A DNA stretch of 64,000 nucleotides from Heliopora coerulea (GCA_030142905.1 JASJOG010000012.1:3233501-3297500), one strand, 5' to 3'. Positions 37,920-51,100 are shown, counted from the stretch's first letter. The notes: a model not told the origin generated them from the sequence alone. Numbers and translations are program-made.

Positions 37920-39140
37920 AAACTAGAAGCAATTAGACTTTCAAACTTCAACCTGTAAGTTTTAACCCTTTGTTGTCCAGACGTTGTAAAATCGCCTGGT
38001 GTTAAGCAGAGAATAATCTGGCGCTGTTGTGACTGAGAACAATTACCTCCCGATATCAAGAGTAAAATTACACTGGCAAACCTATTTCGGACGATGGTAA
38101 AACTTGACTTAAGGCTTTTGTTTCAGATTTTACAGTTGTTTTGGGTAAGCATAAACTGTTGCATATGACTTGTTAAAGACCGGAAGGAGGAAATCGTCAA
38201 TCTCACTACAGCGAGAAAACTTAACACTGACTTTGACTGTGACAGCTACATTTCCTATATGAAATTATTAAAAGTTGAGACGCGTTTGTTAAAATAGCAA
38301 TAAATTCCTGACAAATAAATAGTTTTGTTTTGTTATTTTTTTAATTTTCATTCAATATGTCTGAAAAATGAAAATATTGCGCAGACTATGAACTATTTTA
38401 ATATCATTAAAAAACATATCAAATAAGAATTCGGCAGAAATGACGATTCATTTTGATGTTGCGAAAACTAGTTTAACATTTACAAACTTCTCTCCAAGAA
38501 TAATTAACAATTGATGAACGTTTGTATAAATTACTCGTAAGGCATTGTAAAATTGACAAGTAAAATAAAGAAATACATATCGTCCAAGGACATCAAACTC
38601 GGAGTAACAACGAAGAAACCTAAGTTTATCACAAATATTCTTCGTTCTATCATTGAAGATATTGAACACTCATCCTATCGTCAAAACCCCGTAACTTAAC
38701 CTCTTCTATATGGCAAAATTTATAATTATATACATTAAAAACCAATATTCTGACATGTTTTTGAAAATGATAGTTACTGAGAATGTTATTAAAACCTCTT
38801 GATTTTAATTATGGATAAAAAAAAATGTTTGTGTGCTGACGGAATTAATGACCACTAATTTACATGAGACATTGAATCCTACATGGTCAAGTGTGGTGAT
38901 GAAATTCTTCATAATTATTGCTCTAATGTTATGTGAACTGCGATAATAGAGACATGCATTTTATTTTATTTTTTTTGATAAAGAAATAATGAAAATATTC
39001 TTTGATATCGGGGTATAGCGAAGGATAACGGATTAAAAGTTCTTTTCAAAGATTTGATTTGTGCATATAATAAATTTGAAATTCGACTGGGGAGACTCGT
39101 AAGCATTCAATAAAAATGTTGATAGCTTTCATTTCGGTGA
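37920..39140. other. Intergenic; hairpin repeat remnant
   Basis: A diverged hairpin repeat lies at about 37970-38015. The rest shows no recognisable gene. Confidence 0.5.
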
Positions 39141-39902
39141 CCGGACATTTTGCCGAAAGACACTTTGCCGAAAGACACTTTGCCGAAAGACATTTGGCCG
39201 AAAGACACTTTGCCGAACGGATATTTTGCCGACGGACATTTTGCCGATCGGACATTTTGTCGAACGGACAATTTGACGAACGGACTTTTTACAGAAAAGA
39301 CATTTTGCCGAACAGACCATTTGCCGAAAAAAGCGATATTTTGTGGAATATTTTTTCATCAAAAGAACACCCACGTTGTTTGTCAAATGCTTGGGAAATG
39401 ACTCATTTTTCGCCTCTGAACACAACTACCATTGCGTGGGAATCGCAATTCTCATGTGGGCCATTAGCGGTGCATAACCATAACGAAAATTTGTTTGTGT
39501 AGCGGATGACTCATTGATTTTTCGGTTTTTTAGCAGGTAATTGGAACCACACTGGTGTTACAGTTGTGTAGTTGTGATTGTTCTAACGATTGGGAGTTGA
39601 AACTGTTAATGATGGAACGCGCTTTTAGCCGCGGGCTATAGTGAGCGTGACATGGCTACACTAGTGGTATACCATGTAGAGTTGAGTGAATGAGTATGAG
39701 TCTTTAGTTTCAGAGTGTCAAACTCAAAGAATATAAAAATTCACAAAATATCGCTTTTTTTCGGCAGACGGTCTGTTCGGCAAAATGTCTTTTCTGTAAA
39801 AAGTCCGTTCGTCAAATTGTCCGTTCGACAAAATGTCGGATCGGCAAAATGTCCGTCGGCAAAATATCCGTTCGGCAAAGTGTCTTTCGGCAAAATGTCC
39901 GG
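39141..39902. mobile_element. 762-bp inverted-repeat element with tandem-repeat arms
   Basis: Both ends start CCGGACATTTTGCCGAAAGA when read inwards. The arms (39141 to about 39347 and about 39739-39902) are built of about 15-base variants of GACATTTTGCCGAAC and are nearly identical to each other, except for about two extra repeats in the left arm. The 390-base centre has no reading frame. Target duplications are not clear. It looks like a young non-autonomous DNA transposon; the superfamily is not identified. Confidence 0.75.
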
Positions 39903-40683
39903 GAACCTTCATTTCAACGTAAATCTCCATCAAGGTTGCATGATAACGCAAATTGTTTGAACCTACAAGAATTGGTAAAAGTGGGGCAAAAGGAAGTGGG
40001 GTATAAATAGAGCTAGCAGTTGTAGAATAGAAATTGAACATATTAATTTTGAATATCAATAAAAGCTGGATAAAAGAAATTGAACATACGTTTAAACATA
40101 CGCTGTAAATATTCTTTACTGTGTTAAATTAAAGTTCATCAGGGAAAAACATGCTCCGAAAAAAATTCTCAATTCCCGGCACGCATTTGAGTTTCAGGCT
40201 CTTTTTAATAAAGTGCCATCATAATTTTCATGACGATGAAATTCTTCTTTGGGCTGTAAGAAGATCCGTCAAGTTAAGGTAACAAAGGAAAACCAATAAA
40301 GGAATAAAATTAATACGCTATTAACCCTTCATTGGTTTTTACTGCACAAGTTTCTTTTTAAATCGTAAAGATCTAGTGTTTTTGAGCTCCGTAAGACAGC
40401 ACTGAGCACCTGGAAGAACTTCATTGTACAAAAAGATTAATGTAAAGTTGAATACTATTAATTTAAAATTAAATTATGGTGTAATGTATCCTACCGTTCT
40501 TTGAAGAGATGCTAAAACACCTCGTACCTTGCTTGCCTATCGCAGGAATTATGCGTCAATAGTTCATAGACAAATAGTCAGTGGAAAATTTTACTAAAAT
40601 CAAATCACGATAAGAGATTTCTTTTTAGTTAAATCTATCTAGCATCTGAGGCTGTGTAGGCTGATGTTCGTGTGGTAAAAGTG
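39903..40683. other. Intergenic; nothing recognised
   Basis: AT-rich flank upstream of the GPCR pseudogene. Confidence 0.45.
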
Positions 40684-42283
40684 ATGTCGAACAATACTTC
40701 ACGGTTACCGAATTATAAGTTTGAAGTCAACTCACAGACATATGTTTCTCGAACGACTGAATCGTTCAGTTATGGCCTCATTCAGTTTATTGGTATTCTC
40801 GGAAACACCCTGATTATCTTCTGTATATGTCGTGAACGACGTTTCAAAACTATGACTACCTCGTATTAAATGTAGCCATTTGTGACTTGGCTATTTTAGT
40901 GCAGGCGACAGTTGCATTAACCATCCTTCCCTGGATAGCTGAGAGAGAGTTCCATATAGCTTGCAAGATTTTATATCCGTTGTCAGAGTATCTTAATCCA
41001 TGTGGAGTAAATCTGATGGTAGCCATTGGATTTCTACGACATCGCGCTGTTGTTCATTATTATTATTATTATTATTATTTAAATTTATTTTACAACCGTA
41101 ACCCTTCAGCGATAGGATGCTGGTCTTCAAGGGGCCGTTTCTCTAAGTACAGTACATCTATACATAAGTATTTACACTCTTGTACTAAAAAATTGGTTCA
41201 GTCTCTGGTAAATTGGTTCAGTCTCTGTCTGGATCCGATTAACATAAATTTCGTTTTCTCTTCATTCAATGTTAACTTATGGGCAGTTAGCCATTTGTGT
41301 ACGTTATCCAGATCAAACTTAAGTTTGCTTTCAATGTCTGCGGGCGACTCTCCATGACAAGATAAATTCGTGTCGTCCGCAAACATTGATGCTAGAGTTT
41401 TACCAAGACAATTTGGAAGATCATTGATGTATAAGAGGAAGAGTAACGGACCAAGATTTGACCCCTGAGGAACACCACATGTAATAGACTCCGACAATGC
41501 ATTCTGATGTATACATACTTGCTTCCTTTCATGAAGATAGGATTGAAATAGCTTTAAAGCAGTGCCTCCGATTCCGTAGCGTTCTAGTTTGGATAAAAGA
41601 ATTTTATGGTTTACAGTGTCGAAAGCTTTTTTGAGATCTAGAAATAGAATGCCATTTACTAGACCATTGTTCATTCATTCCGATCGCCATTAAGTCAGCC
41701 AAGACTTGCCTGCATCGTCATTGTGGCGTATGTGACTGCAGTTGTTTACACTGCTCCCTACGGTTTTTCAATCGAAAGCCTTAACGGTTTTTGCATTATC
41801 AGATGGCAAACTTCATACCCCGTTCTTTGGAAAACCTATGCCGTTGTCTTTCATGTTTTTGGCTTTTGGCTTCCGATTACTCTCTTAGCTCTTCTGTATA
41901 TAAAGATATGTTACGTACTTTATCTTCACCGACGACTTATGAAAGAAAGTTTAACTCTCAATGACCAAAGGAAAAACGATTTAGAAGCAAAAACAGAACG
42001 TTTTCAGTACGTAAGGCAAGTAAGACATACGAAATCAGTAATCGCCAGCATCAACGTGCTTACGTTGTTTGTCGTAGCTAATGTGCCCATTCACATCGTC
42101 CGATTAACGGAAACCCTGAGCGGAATCCAAATCGACCAAGTTCACACCTATTGGACAACTCTCTTATATTTAATGGGCACATGTGCTGTAAATCCTATTG
42201 TTTACGGATTAGCCGACAAGACTCTTCTTTCGGCATATAAGCGTAATGTAAAAGGACTTCGTAGAATCGCGTATTTTAACTAA
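40684..42283 (+). pseudogene. Class A GPCR pseudogene interrupted by a LINE
   Basis: Starts M-S-N-N-T-S. One base is missing near 40850 (after R-R-F-K-T), so TM1 and TM2 are in different frames. The second frame runs through TM3 to F-L-R-H-R-A-V-V-H, where a LINE fragment (41059-41666) is inserted. After it the frame resumes with S-F-R-S-P-L and continues to TM6 (A-N-V-P) and TM7 (N-P-I-V-Y-G-L-A-D), ending at 42283. Removing the insert and one target copy leaves a continuous frame at that point. The one-base deletion is thus the only other lesion seen. Confidence 0.93.
41059..41675 (-). mobile_element. 5'-truncated LINE (jockey/CR1/L2-like) with 9-bp target duplication
   Basis: TTGTTCATT occurs at 41050-41058 and 41667-41675. 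The element is on the minus strand with an (AAT)n tail at 41059-41080. It encodes part of a reverse transcriptase: L-D-L-K-K-A-F-D-T-V, then G-V-P-Q-G-S, then the catalytic F-A-D-D. The fingers N-terminus and endonuclease are missing. The frame then jumps abruptly to 3' sequence near 41195-41225, where a 20-base segment is repeated, so the copy is also internally deleted. Confidence 0.88.
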
Positions 42284-45200
42284 ATTTATCGACGAGTGCA
42301 ATCATAAAGACAGGTTACTTCCGAAAGAAAAGCAAAGTTTCTTTCGTGTGACATAGACGCCGCATGATTTACGTAACATTTACACTTATGTCCATTTATG
42401 CCCAGGTTTGTAAAGAATTATTTGGGTTTGGTACCGATGAAAGCATATTATAGTAAAGTGAGCGAGTGATAATTTAGTGAACATGCAGATACATTAAAAG
42501 AACCTGAGAAACCACGGAGAAGCTTTCACATTCCGTTTAGTGAGTTTAGAGACAACACGGGTTATTATTTCTTCGCTGAGGTCCGAGGTTTACCTAATAG
42601 CTGAGAAATGCAGTAACTCCCACTTAACGGACACCTTCCTGAGACAGTCAACGGACACTATTCAGGCGCAAAAAATTTCCAAATACATCCCGGAGCGGAC
42701 TGGTAATGGCCTGATCAATAGATTCGGATAACGAAATATTATACTCTTTAACCATGTCCTTGAATGTAATCCATGTGAGACAAGGCTCGTGGATATGAAT
42801 ATTATTTTGATTACTTTGTTTTTAAGTGTGTGTAACCAAAGTAAATTAAAATAATAGAAGTCTTATGCCGTGGGTAAAGAGTTAACGAAAATGAGTATGT
42901 TAATATTTTTAGATGAAAGATAAGATAAGATAAAAGTGGAGTCCATAAGCATGGGCAATTCTTCTAAAATACAGAGCTATTTATTCGAACACGGGGGGAA
43001 TATTTGAAACATAAGTCGAAGCCGTTGTTCATTTAGGATCAGCACTGTCGGAAACAGAAGCTGAGGAACTCTTTACAGTTTGTATGTTACTATCAAGGCA
43101 AAAGTTAGACGTCTTGCTCGAGTTGATGGAAAGGAAGACTCTACCAACTTAGCGTTTCTTTAAAAGGTTACGACAACAGATATAGGCGGCTTCCAAACTT
43201 TAATCCTCAACAGCGATAACAAACTTACCTGTCCCCGTTGTCACCGAATTCACCTATCCTCTAAATTCCTTTGTCGAGAAATAACACACCAAAGCACAGT
43301 AACAAACGCTATTGGTATTGCCGAAACGTTATTTCCTTGAACTTCGTCGTCTTTCCCCAGGACAACTTCAGTACTTCGTTACGGTAAACCCTTTCATGCA
43401 TATCGTTGTCGTACAAAAACTAATGAAACTATAAAACTGATGAAAGAAGAAAGCAAAAAACCTTTAAAAAACAAAAGAAACCAAAGAACAAAAGAATAAA
43501 AAACTCATGCATGAAAGGTTTAAAACAACGCCATTTAAATCACCATCTACGAAATAGCTCCGGGAAATAATCTCAATAGTAATCCCATTTTCACAACGAC
43601 AGTTTTCAAGGATAAACTAATTGAAGCACGGTTTTCGCTTAAGCATTGGAATGTAAATGTAAAAAGAACTACGGAAAAAACAAAGGAATGGAGCTCCGAC
43701 GGGAACCAAGTTCAGAGATGAGGTGACGACGTAAGTAAAAGCTTAAACATACATGCAACATGACAGGGAAAGAACGAGAAAACAAAGAACAATTATTCAC
43801 TGAACTTAAGGTAAATAATAGTAGATATTTACTAAGTCGAGAAGCGGCGAGATTTTACGAAACGATTTTACGAAATACGTATCTTATAATAATTTATTGC
43901 AAAATTTCGTTGCTATTTTGGCATTGTGTGGCACGGCGGCTTCGTTTACTACAAAAACTTCCGTACAGACACAAAACGGGACGCCATCTTGTTTTGCTAA
44001 GAGGTAATTAGTGCAAGATATTCAAAGATAGAGGAACCAATCAAATTGCGCAAAATACTATTAACCTACGAGGTATATGCTAAAAGATATTCTTCCTTTT
44101 TGTTTTTAGTCTTACCTAATGAGTAATAGACATTTTGAATCCCACACGAGCAACTTTTTTCTTCGTAGTTTCTTGGTTGCGTTTACACCATACCAGATAG
44201 CTTTCCGTGGCGACGCAAAAATCGGCACCGGATGGGCCTTAAGTTTAAACTAGGAATGCTATTTTTGGACCGATTTTTTTCGAACAGACCGATCTTGTTC
44301 CACTCCGTACTTGTAAGTGGTACGTTCCACATCAGACGGTTATCGATGGGCTTTGAGCCTTCAATTGTATTCAATATGGAGTCACGTGAGTGTTTTTGAG
44401 TTATTGTTGAAAGATTGTTGTGATCAAACAAGGTGGGTTTACCGATACCGAGGGTAAATGAGTTACGTGTTAGGCAACTTAATCCTAACAAAAACCCTGA
44501 CCCTATTCTGGGTTTCCTCTGGATAGATAGATATTCATCTATTAAAGCACATTTTGTCAGTTGATGCTATTCATCTTGTCGGTAGCGAGACTGTGTTGAA
44601 AGAACACGAGTTCTCATCTTTTAGATGTTGCTTTTATTTATGGTTCTCTTGTTCTGATTCATAACTAAAGTTGACTTGCAACTGAGTTTGCTTGGCTCGA
44701 CCACATAGCCAGGCTTAAGGCTTTCTGAATAAAATAATTTCTGCAATGTCAGCAATTTTCATTCGGGTAACCGGACTGAAATGTTCTTGTAATCGCTTCG
44801 TGATTTTTGAGGAGTGTCTTCCTGAGCTTCGTCTGGTAAGGTTCCAGCCGGACTAATCGGGCTGAGATTTCACGTTTGCTTGAGCTGTTTCATGCAACCC
44901 GTTCCTAACATACAAGGGTTCCCTAATTCCTTTCTGGAAGTCTCACTTGGTGTGAGAAGAACTACATGCAGAGAGAACCACCGGAGGAAATAAACGTCTT
45001 GCGCAAAGGAGTGCCTGGTCTACTTCGACAGGGGGACGGTAAGCTAGAAAGATACTCGTACTGATGCAAACCCAAATAAAAACGCAAAAATTAAACACAT
45101 TCAGAAACAAAAACGATTTTAAAATGTTACTCTTATGTACTCACGCCTTTCAATAACATTTCACGCCATTTTGAATTTTCTACAACGCATAAAAGAATAT

Positions 45201-45484
45201 TTATCTATCGCACATAAAATGTAGGTGTTTGCATGATCAGGATTACAATTCGATCAATTTGGAGTACGTATGTCTGCACTCTATTAAGATGGAGAATAAT
45301 GCAGGGACAGCATTAATGGATAAGAAAAGGCTTCAGACGACGAAAAAAGTAATAATTAGGTGGAAAAACGTTTACCTGGAACATTGTACAAAACGGATAT
45401 TCTCGATAATTAGGATTCAAAGTTATGAATTTAATCGAATGTTCGTTCAGGTACACATTAGCTCGATGTCAAAAAAAGAAGAGT
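42284..45484. other. 3.2 kb without a recognised gene
   Basis: Scattered open frames (for example 43760-44011) have no domain, no paralogue in the window and no splice context. No repeat family was recognised. Confidence 0.45.
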
Positions 45485-45870
45485 GTAAACGTACAAGGCA
45501 CGAACAACACCTAAACCACAGAACACAAACACGATTTCGAGAACGCGAACAAATGCAAATGCCAACATAAAAGCACAAAAACAAACACATTCATGAAAAG
45601 GAACACTAAACGAATACGAACACCAACAACGTCTTCGAACACGAACTTGAGTACAAACACGAACTCTAACATCAACACGACCACGAACACGAGCAATATT
45701 TCAAACACCAATATGAACTGGAACACGAACGGGAACAAGTATACCAATACGAACTGGAGTACGAGCACAAACTGGAGTATGAACACTAACACGAATATAT
45801 AAACAGACATAATTACAAACATGAAAAACAGTCATAATCAAAAACACGAAACGAATTCAAACATAACGTG
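45485..45870. repeat. Degenerate hexanucleotide repeat (AACACG-like)
   Basis: About 380 bases of imperfect AACACG/AACACA hexamers. They yield Asn-Thr-rich frames on the plus strand and Val-Phe-Leu frames on the minus. Confidence 0.8.
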
Positions 45871-46020
45871 AACACGGGTACGATCATTAGCACAGTCAAA
45901 AAGCAAAGAACGAGAACGGGCCAACCCACCATGAGTAAAAGAATCAGTTCAAGTACCGAGACTAAATAGACCGCTTGCTCATTATTACGACTACTACAGT
46001 CTTATTCGAAGAATAAAGAT

Positions 46021-46205
46021 CAGAGTCCAGCTCAAAGTCCTAAAGTTCAACACGTTAAGATGAAATTTCAGTTTAATTCTAACGTTTCGTCGCTATTCGT
46101 GCAACATCTTCAGAGTAATAGATTACTAAATTAAACTGAAATCTCAGAATTAAACTGAAATTTCACCTTAACATGTCGCACTTCAAAATTTTGAGCTGGG
46201 CTCTA
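46021..46205. mobile_element. Foldback element with a hammerhead-like core in its loop
   Basis: Arms of about 60 bases pair (AGTCCAGCTCAAAGTCCTAA with the GAGCTGGGCTCT side; TGAAATTTCAGTTTAATTCT with its complement). On the minus strand, 46113 to 46082 reads CTGAAGAT, GTTGC-loop-GCGAC, GAAACGTT. This matches the hammerhead catalytic strands with a 5-bp stem II. Confidence 0.6.
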
Positions 46206-47273
46206 ATATTTATTTTTCGATTACGTTTTCCGCCCGGAAAATCTATAGCAACGATACTACAGTCTTACTTTACCACTGATCAAATGTTAGCCCTTTTAGT
46301 GCACGGAAATTTTTCAGGAAGGTCACAACAGCAAGTGCTTCAACTTTTCACGATGACATTAGAAAGAAATCCTTAGCGCCTGGTTACTCATAAAAAAGAT
46401 AACAGAAAAAATTCAGCGAGTGCTAATGCTAACCTTGCAATTAAACCACCTATACAAAATAAGAATTCTTTGTGACGGATCAAGGACAGGGAAAGCGAGA
46501 TCGTTGCTTCCTTTAGAGCAATTGAAAAGATCTAATCTTCATCTCGACAAAAATGTTCTATATACATTTGAAATATTATTAAAAAATTAAAAATATTTCC
46601 TTAATGGTAGAATTACCGTCCCTCTGCCAAACATAACCCTTCATTAAGGCTACAAACATAGTCATCCTCTGCCAGTCTGTTGGAGACTCACAGTTTATCT
46701 CCATTTCCCTAGACCCTAGTCCACCACTTATACTACCTTCCATAAATCGACAATCATGTAAAGGCCTTAACAGACGAGAAATGTAGCAACAAAAAATAAA
46801 TATCCAAAATAAAGTGATCGACCACTGAACTTGTAGTCTATCATTAAACAGTTCGAAGATTTCGATTGTCGACAATTATCGAATTTTCCATTCAGGAGAG
46901 GAAAACATGCTAGTTGTCGACAACTAAAGTTTTCACACTTTCCTACTGAAAACTAACCTGACAGAAAACAAGTTTAATTGTCGACAACTCTGTTTTCGTC
47001 AATCTCGAGTTGTCTGCGACTTCTTTTGGCGTCTGTCAGGGGACCTCGGGTTAGATGTCGACCAGAAAATACAAAAATTTGGGTTGCCGACAACTGAAGT
47101 TTTTGTACTTTGTCATCGTCTGCCAGCTTTAAAGCCGGCAAAGTTAGTTGTCGACCAATTTTTTCTCGTCCCTAAGAGCTCTAAAATTATCCAACTATTA
47201 ACCCAAAACTAACGAAACACCACTACCGGCGGCAATTGGCAATTTCTGTCCTCGCTAAAACGGTAAACTTTCG
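46206..47273. other. 3' flank of the RapGAP gene; TTGTCGAC-rich stretch
   Basis: Between 46866 and 47160 the motif TTGTCGACAA or close variants occurs several times (near 46868, 46915, 46978 and 47148), often palindromic. No gene is seen. The polyadenylation site of the RapGAP gene should be here but cannot be assigned. Confidence 0.45.
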
Positions 47274-47411
47274 TCAAACTGCACTGCTGGTGAGTTGACC
47301 TTTTCGTTTGGCAGTGGCACGAATGAGAGTTAGTTGATATTGCGATTCACAGAGGTCTTCGGCTTGCTTAATCATCGCTTCCTTTATGGCTTTTACATCT
47401 TCGCGAAGAGC
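47274..47411 (-). CDS. RapGAP last coding exon with stop
   Basis: Acceptor GATTTATCTTAG. 45 codons and TGA at 47274-47276. It encodes A-L-R-E-D-V-K-A-I-K-E-A-M-I-K-Q-A-E then Q-L-T-L-I-R-A-T-A-K-R-K, completing a C-terminal coiled coil. It joins in phase 0 to 48652-48740. Confidence 0.87.
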   Translation of the reverse strand, partial: ALREDVKAIKEAMIKQAEDLCESQYQLTLIRATAKRKGQLTSSAV

Positions 47412-48109
47412 CTAAGATAAATCGACAATTAACATACATGGTATACTTGAAAAACAGATTATCTTAACGATTAGACTACATTTCCGTGAAAGAAAATATT
47501 ATTTCTTTCAATCACTCTACTTACGGAATACAAATAAATTCACACGCGAGCAAGTAAGTAAGCAAGCAAGCAAACAGCGACCCTACCCAATAAACCATGA
47601 CGCAACCTGTCTTTCAAGCAAATTAAATATCCACTCGAGACACAGACAAAATAACTACCACATCAACCATTCAACAAGCCAACAAACCAGAAAACCAAGC
47701 AATCAGTCAAACAACCTAACAATCAACTATACAATTATCCAATCATTCAACCAATCAACCCACCAACCAAGTAGCCAAACAACTTAACAACCAAGTAGAC
47801 AGTCAGCAAATAAATTAACCACACACCTGACCGACAAACCCGCCCACCAACGAACCAAGCGAGCAACCAACTAGTGATCTGTCCATCCATTCGATCCATC
47901 CCATCCATCCATCCCATCCCATCCATCCATCCAACAAATCAGTCACTCAGGCAGCCAGACCATCAACCAACCAATCAACCAGCCAATAACAAACAGCCAT
48001 ACAACCAATTAACATATCAACCTGCCAACCTGTCAACCAAACAGTCAACTGGCCAGCCAACTAATCAAACAAAAACCTAACCAGCCAACCAACCAACCAG
48101 AAAACCGAG

Positions 48110-48157
<48 letters not shown>

Positions 48158-51100
48158 CACTCAATCAATCCACCAACAAATCAATTCACCCATCAATCAA
48201 TCAACAAACAAACTAATCGACAAATCAATTGATCAAATGACTAATCAATCAACCAATCAATCAACAAACCAATCGATCGATCAATCAACCAATTAACGAA
48301 TCAAACGATCAATCGATCAATCTGTCAATTAATCAATCAACCAACCAATCAATCAATCTATTCGTAAAAGATCCAGAGCACTTTCTGACGGGAAGAAATA
48401 TACTGGAATGAACGTTTGCATACAGGACATACGTTTAATTAAGAATTAAGCGTTTTGACAAAGTTGTAGTCGTTATGGAGCATGATGTACCAACCAACAT
48501 GAATACAACTGGTCAACGTGCTTGAATATTCAACAATATATCCTTACATTTTTTGGACTGATTGTTTTTGGGTATTTAATCAAAACGCTGTGTTGTTTCC
48601 ATATTTATTACTGCAATACCTCTGTTGTTTTTCAAAATATGAATGAGATACCTCGTTTTCCCGCTGAAGCCTCGCCTTTTCTCCTGTTAGCTTATAAATG
48701 TCTCCTCTTAACGCCTCTACCAATGCCTCAGGTGCATGATCTGCAAAAATTCCAACGTCCACAAATAGTACATCGTTAAGGTACATTTACTCTTGCGATT
48801 TTATTTCTACTACCACTTAGCTGCACTTCTATCGCAGACCTGACAGCGACTTGAAATCGGTTGTTTAAACTATGAGTGGTTTCATCGCGATTTGGGAGAC
48901 TGTCTTCAGTGTGTCGTGTATTTAAACACAGTTTAACGCTGTGAACTTGCAGGTTGGCAGTACATAAATTGTACCATCATACAAACCAGAAGCAAATGTA
49001 AACCTCACCGAGTCCAAGTAGCTCAATGGTTAGACTATCACCATTGTAGTCAGATGGCTACGGGTTCGATTTCCGTCAAGAATGTAGAAATAATTTTCAA
49101 ATTAAAAGAACTTGAAGGCACGGAAACTAAGAATAGAATTCATCTACCAAGCTACATCTATTAACTTTGATTATGATACAGATGGTGATGATGATGATAA
49201 TGATGGTGATGATGACGAGACGACAATGATTATGGTGATGATGATTATGGTGGTGGTGATGATTATGGTGATGGTGATGATGGTGGTGGTGATGATGATG
49301 ATGATGGTGATGGTGATGATGATGATGGTTATGGTGATGATGGTGATGGTGATGACGATGATGATGATAATGGAGATGATGTTCAAGATTAATGCAATAA
49401 CAATGGTAAGAAAAGCATTAACTTAGATTCGCGCACCGAAAATTAGTTGAGCGAAGCTCAAGACACCTTTAACAACGCTGACTCAAGCTTAACTGAGCTT
49501 GGACACTACTGCCCTAACTAGGCTATGTTGTTCTGTAGGTACACCACACTGCAGTACACTGCCCTCAATTGAACTAGACTGGTAAAGTATTTTTAAATCT
49601 CATTTCACCTTCGATTTCATTTCCATTAAATCCAACATTTTTGTTTTCCTCAACAACACTTTTTCATTTATTTGTGCAGGTGAATAGTCAATCTTTATCC
49701 AACTAATCTAAAATACCTTCCTAAAAAGGAGCGTTGTAAGCAACAACAGTACCTTTAGATAGCTTCCTCTCTGTAGCCTGTTCCTGAGATTTGGTCGTAA
49801 AACTTTCGTTGTTTGAAGTGTCAAAAATCTATTAACGCAAATAAAAACTCTTTAGTGTGTCAAAAATCCATTCCTGCAATTCATAATGATATTTCAGGCT
49901 CTGACTTTTTGCCACCATTCGTAGCATCAGGGAATGAATGAACGTTAACTGTATTGCAGATCCATGTATAAACAAATCCTAACTCCAATCAATCAGGTAC
50001 GTTAGAACGAGTCTGGTTTAAGGAATACATTAAGCGCGGAAATGAGAGATCAAAACAAAACATCGAAAACTAGTAAGTACAAAATGAAAGGAGAACGATA
50101 AAAATCAAGCATTTCAAGAAAGTTTAGGAGTTTTGCATTACAATAACATTATATATTTATTATAATAATACTATATATTATATGTTTGCATTATAGTAAT
50201 TTCCAAGTATTCTGAGACTCTGGAGTGGACTTGTCAAAACATTTAGCCGACGCACAAAGAACTAATCAGTACTGCTGTAACTTTCCGCAGCAGTCGCAAG
50301 TACCCCGTACAGCTCACAGTTCACAAATCCCGAGAAATCAAGCTTTTCTTTATTTTTCTCAATTCGCTTTTGTTTTTTAATTGTAAGTGGAGTAAACTCG
50401 AACCAAGGATCATAATAAAGTCCATTCAGAACAAATTGCAACCGAATTGCTTTCACTAGTTTAGTACTTTGATGTATGGCGGAATCACGCACCGAAAATC
50501 TAAAAAACGCTAATGAAAATGTAAAACTGAAAATCGTCAGGATTCGGTAAAAGAGCAGGAAAAGGGATTTCCACCATCTGAGAATTTCAAAATTTCCTGG
50601 AGAACATACCAACGATCACCAGGGAGACGTCGAATACTTAAAATTATTCCCCATCCCAGGAAAAAGCCTATATTACAGTAAAGCTCTCAGTTCGACGTGG
50701 TTCAATCATTACATTGTTTGCTATTTCTCAAAGTTTTTGGTATACCTTCCGATTTGCTATTGGAGACGGAAGCCTAACATCGCTCTCTGGTGTAGGAATA
50801 CCCTTTTTCCTTAATCTGGGTGAGCTGTTCAAGCCGTTTACTTTCTTTTGATGTAATGCAGCTTCGTCGATGTGGGCTATGAACTTAAATAAACGAAAGC
50901 AAACGTTAGTAAGCATGATCTGACGTATTGTATGTTGCTTCCTGAATTTTTGAAACTAACGTATACTTCATCAAATTATTTCTTCCGTAAATCATCAAAT
51001 TTCTGTTGTTATCATAAGTCATTACGACCATTTATACATTCATCTGCAAAATCAAATCTTATATGTCGCCAAGTCACCACAACAAACATCTTTCAAGAGC

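Noticed and set aside
39046..39960. Several Cys/Arg/Phe-rich frames with repeated C-R-x-D-I-L units
   Set aside because: They are frames through the tandem repeats of the inverted-repeat element.
45229..45822. 113-codon plus-strand and 103-codon minus-strand frames
   Set aside because: They run into a degenerate hexanucleotide repeat, and no family is recognised.
49014..49080. Possible tRNA gene (also 56098-56170 and 29036-29110)
   Set aside because: Boxes A and B are present, but acceptor or anticodon arms do not fold properly and flanks match SINE bodies.
50262..50612. 116-codon minus-strand frame in the RapGAP region
   Set aside because: From the likely acceptor it needs phase 2, which does not fit neighbouring exons. 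No motif was recognised, so it was not called despite reasonable composition.
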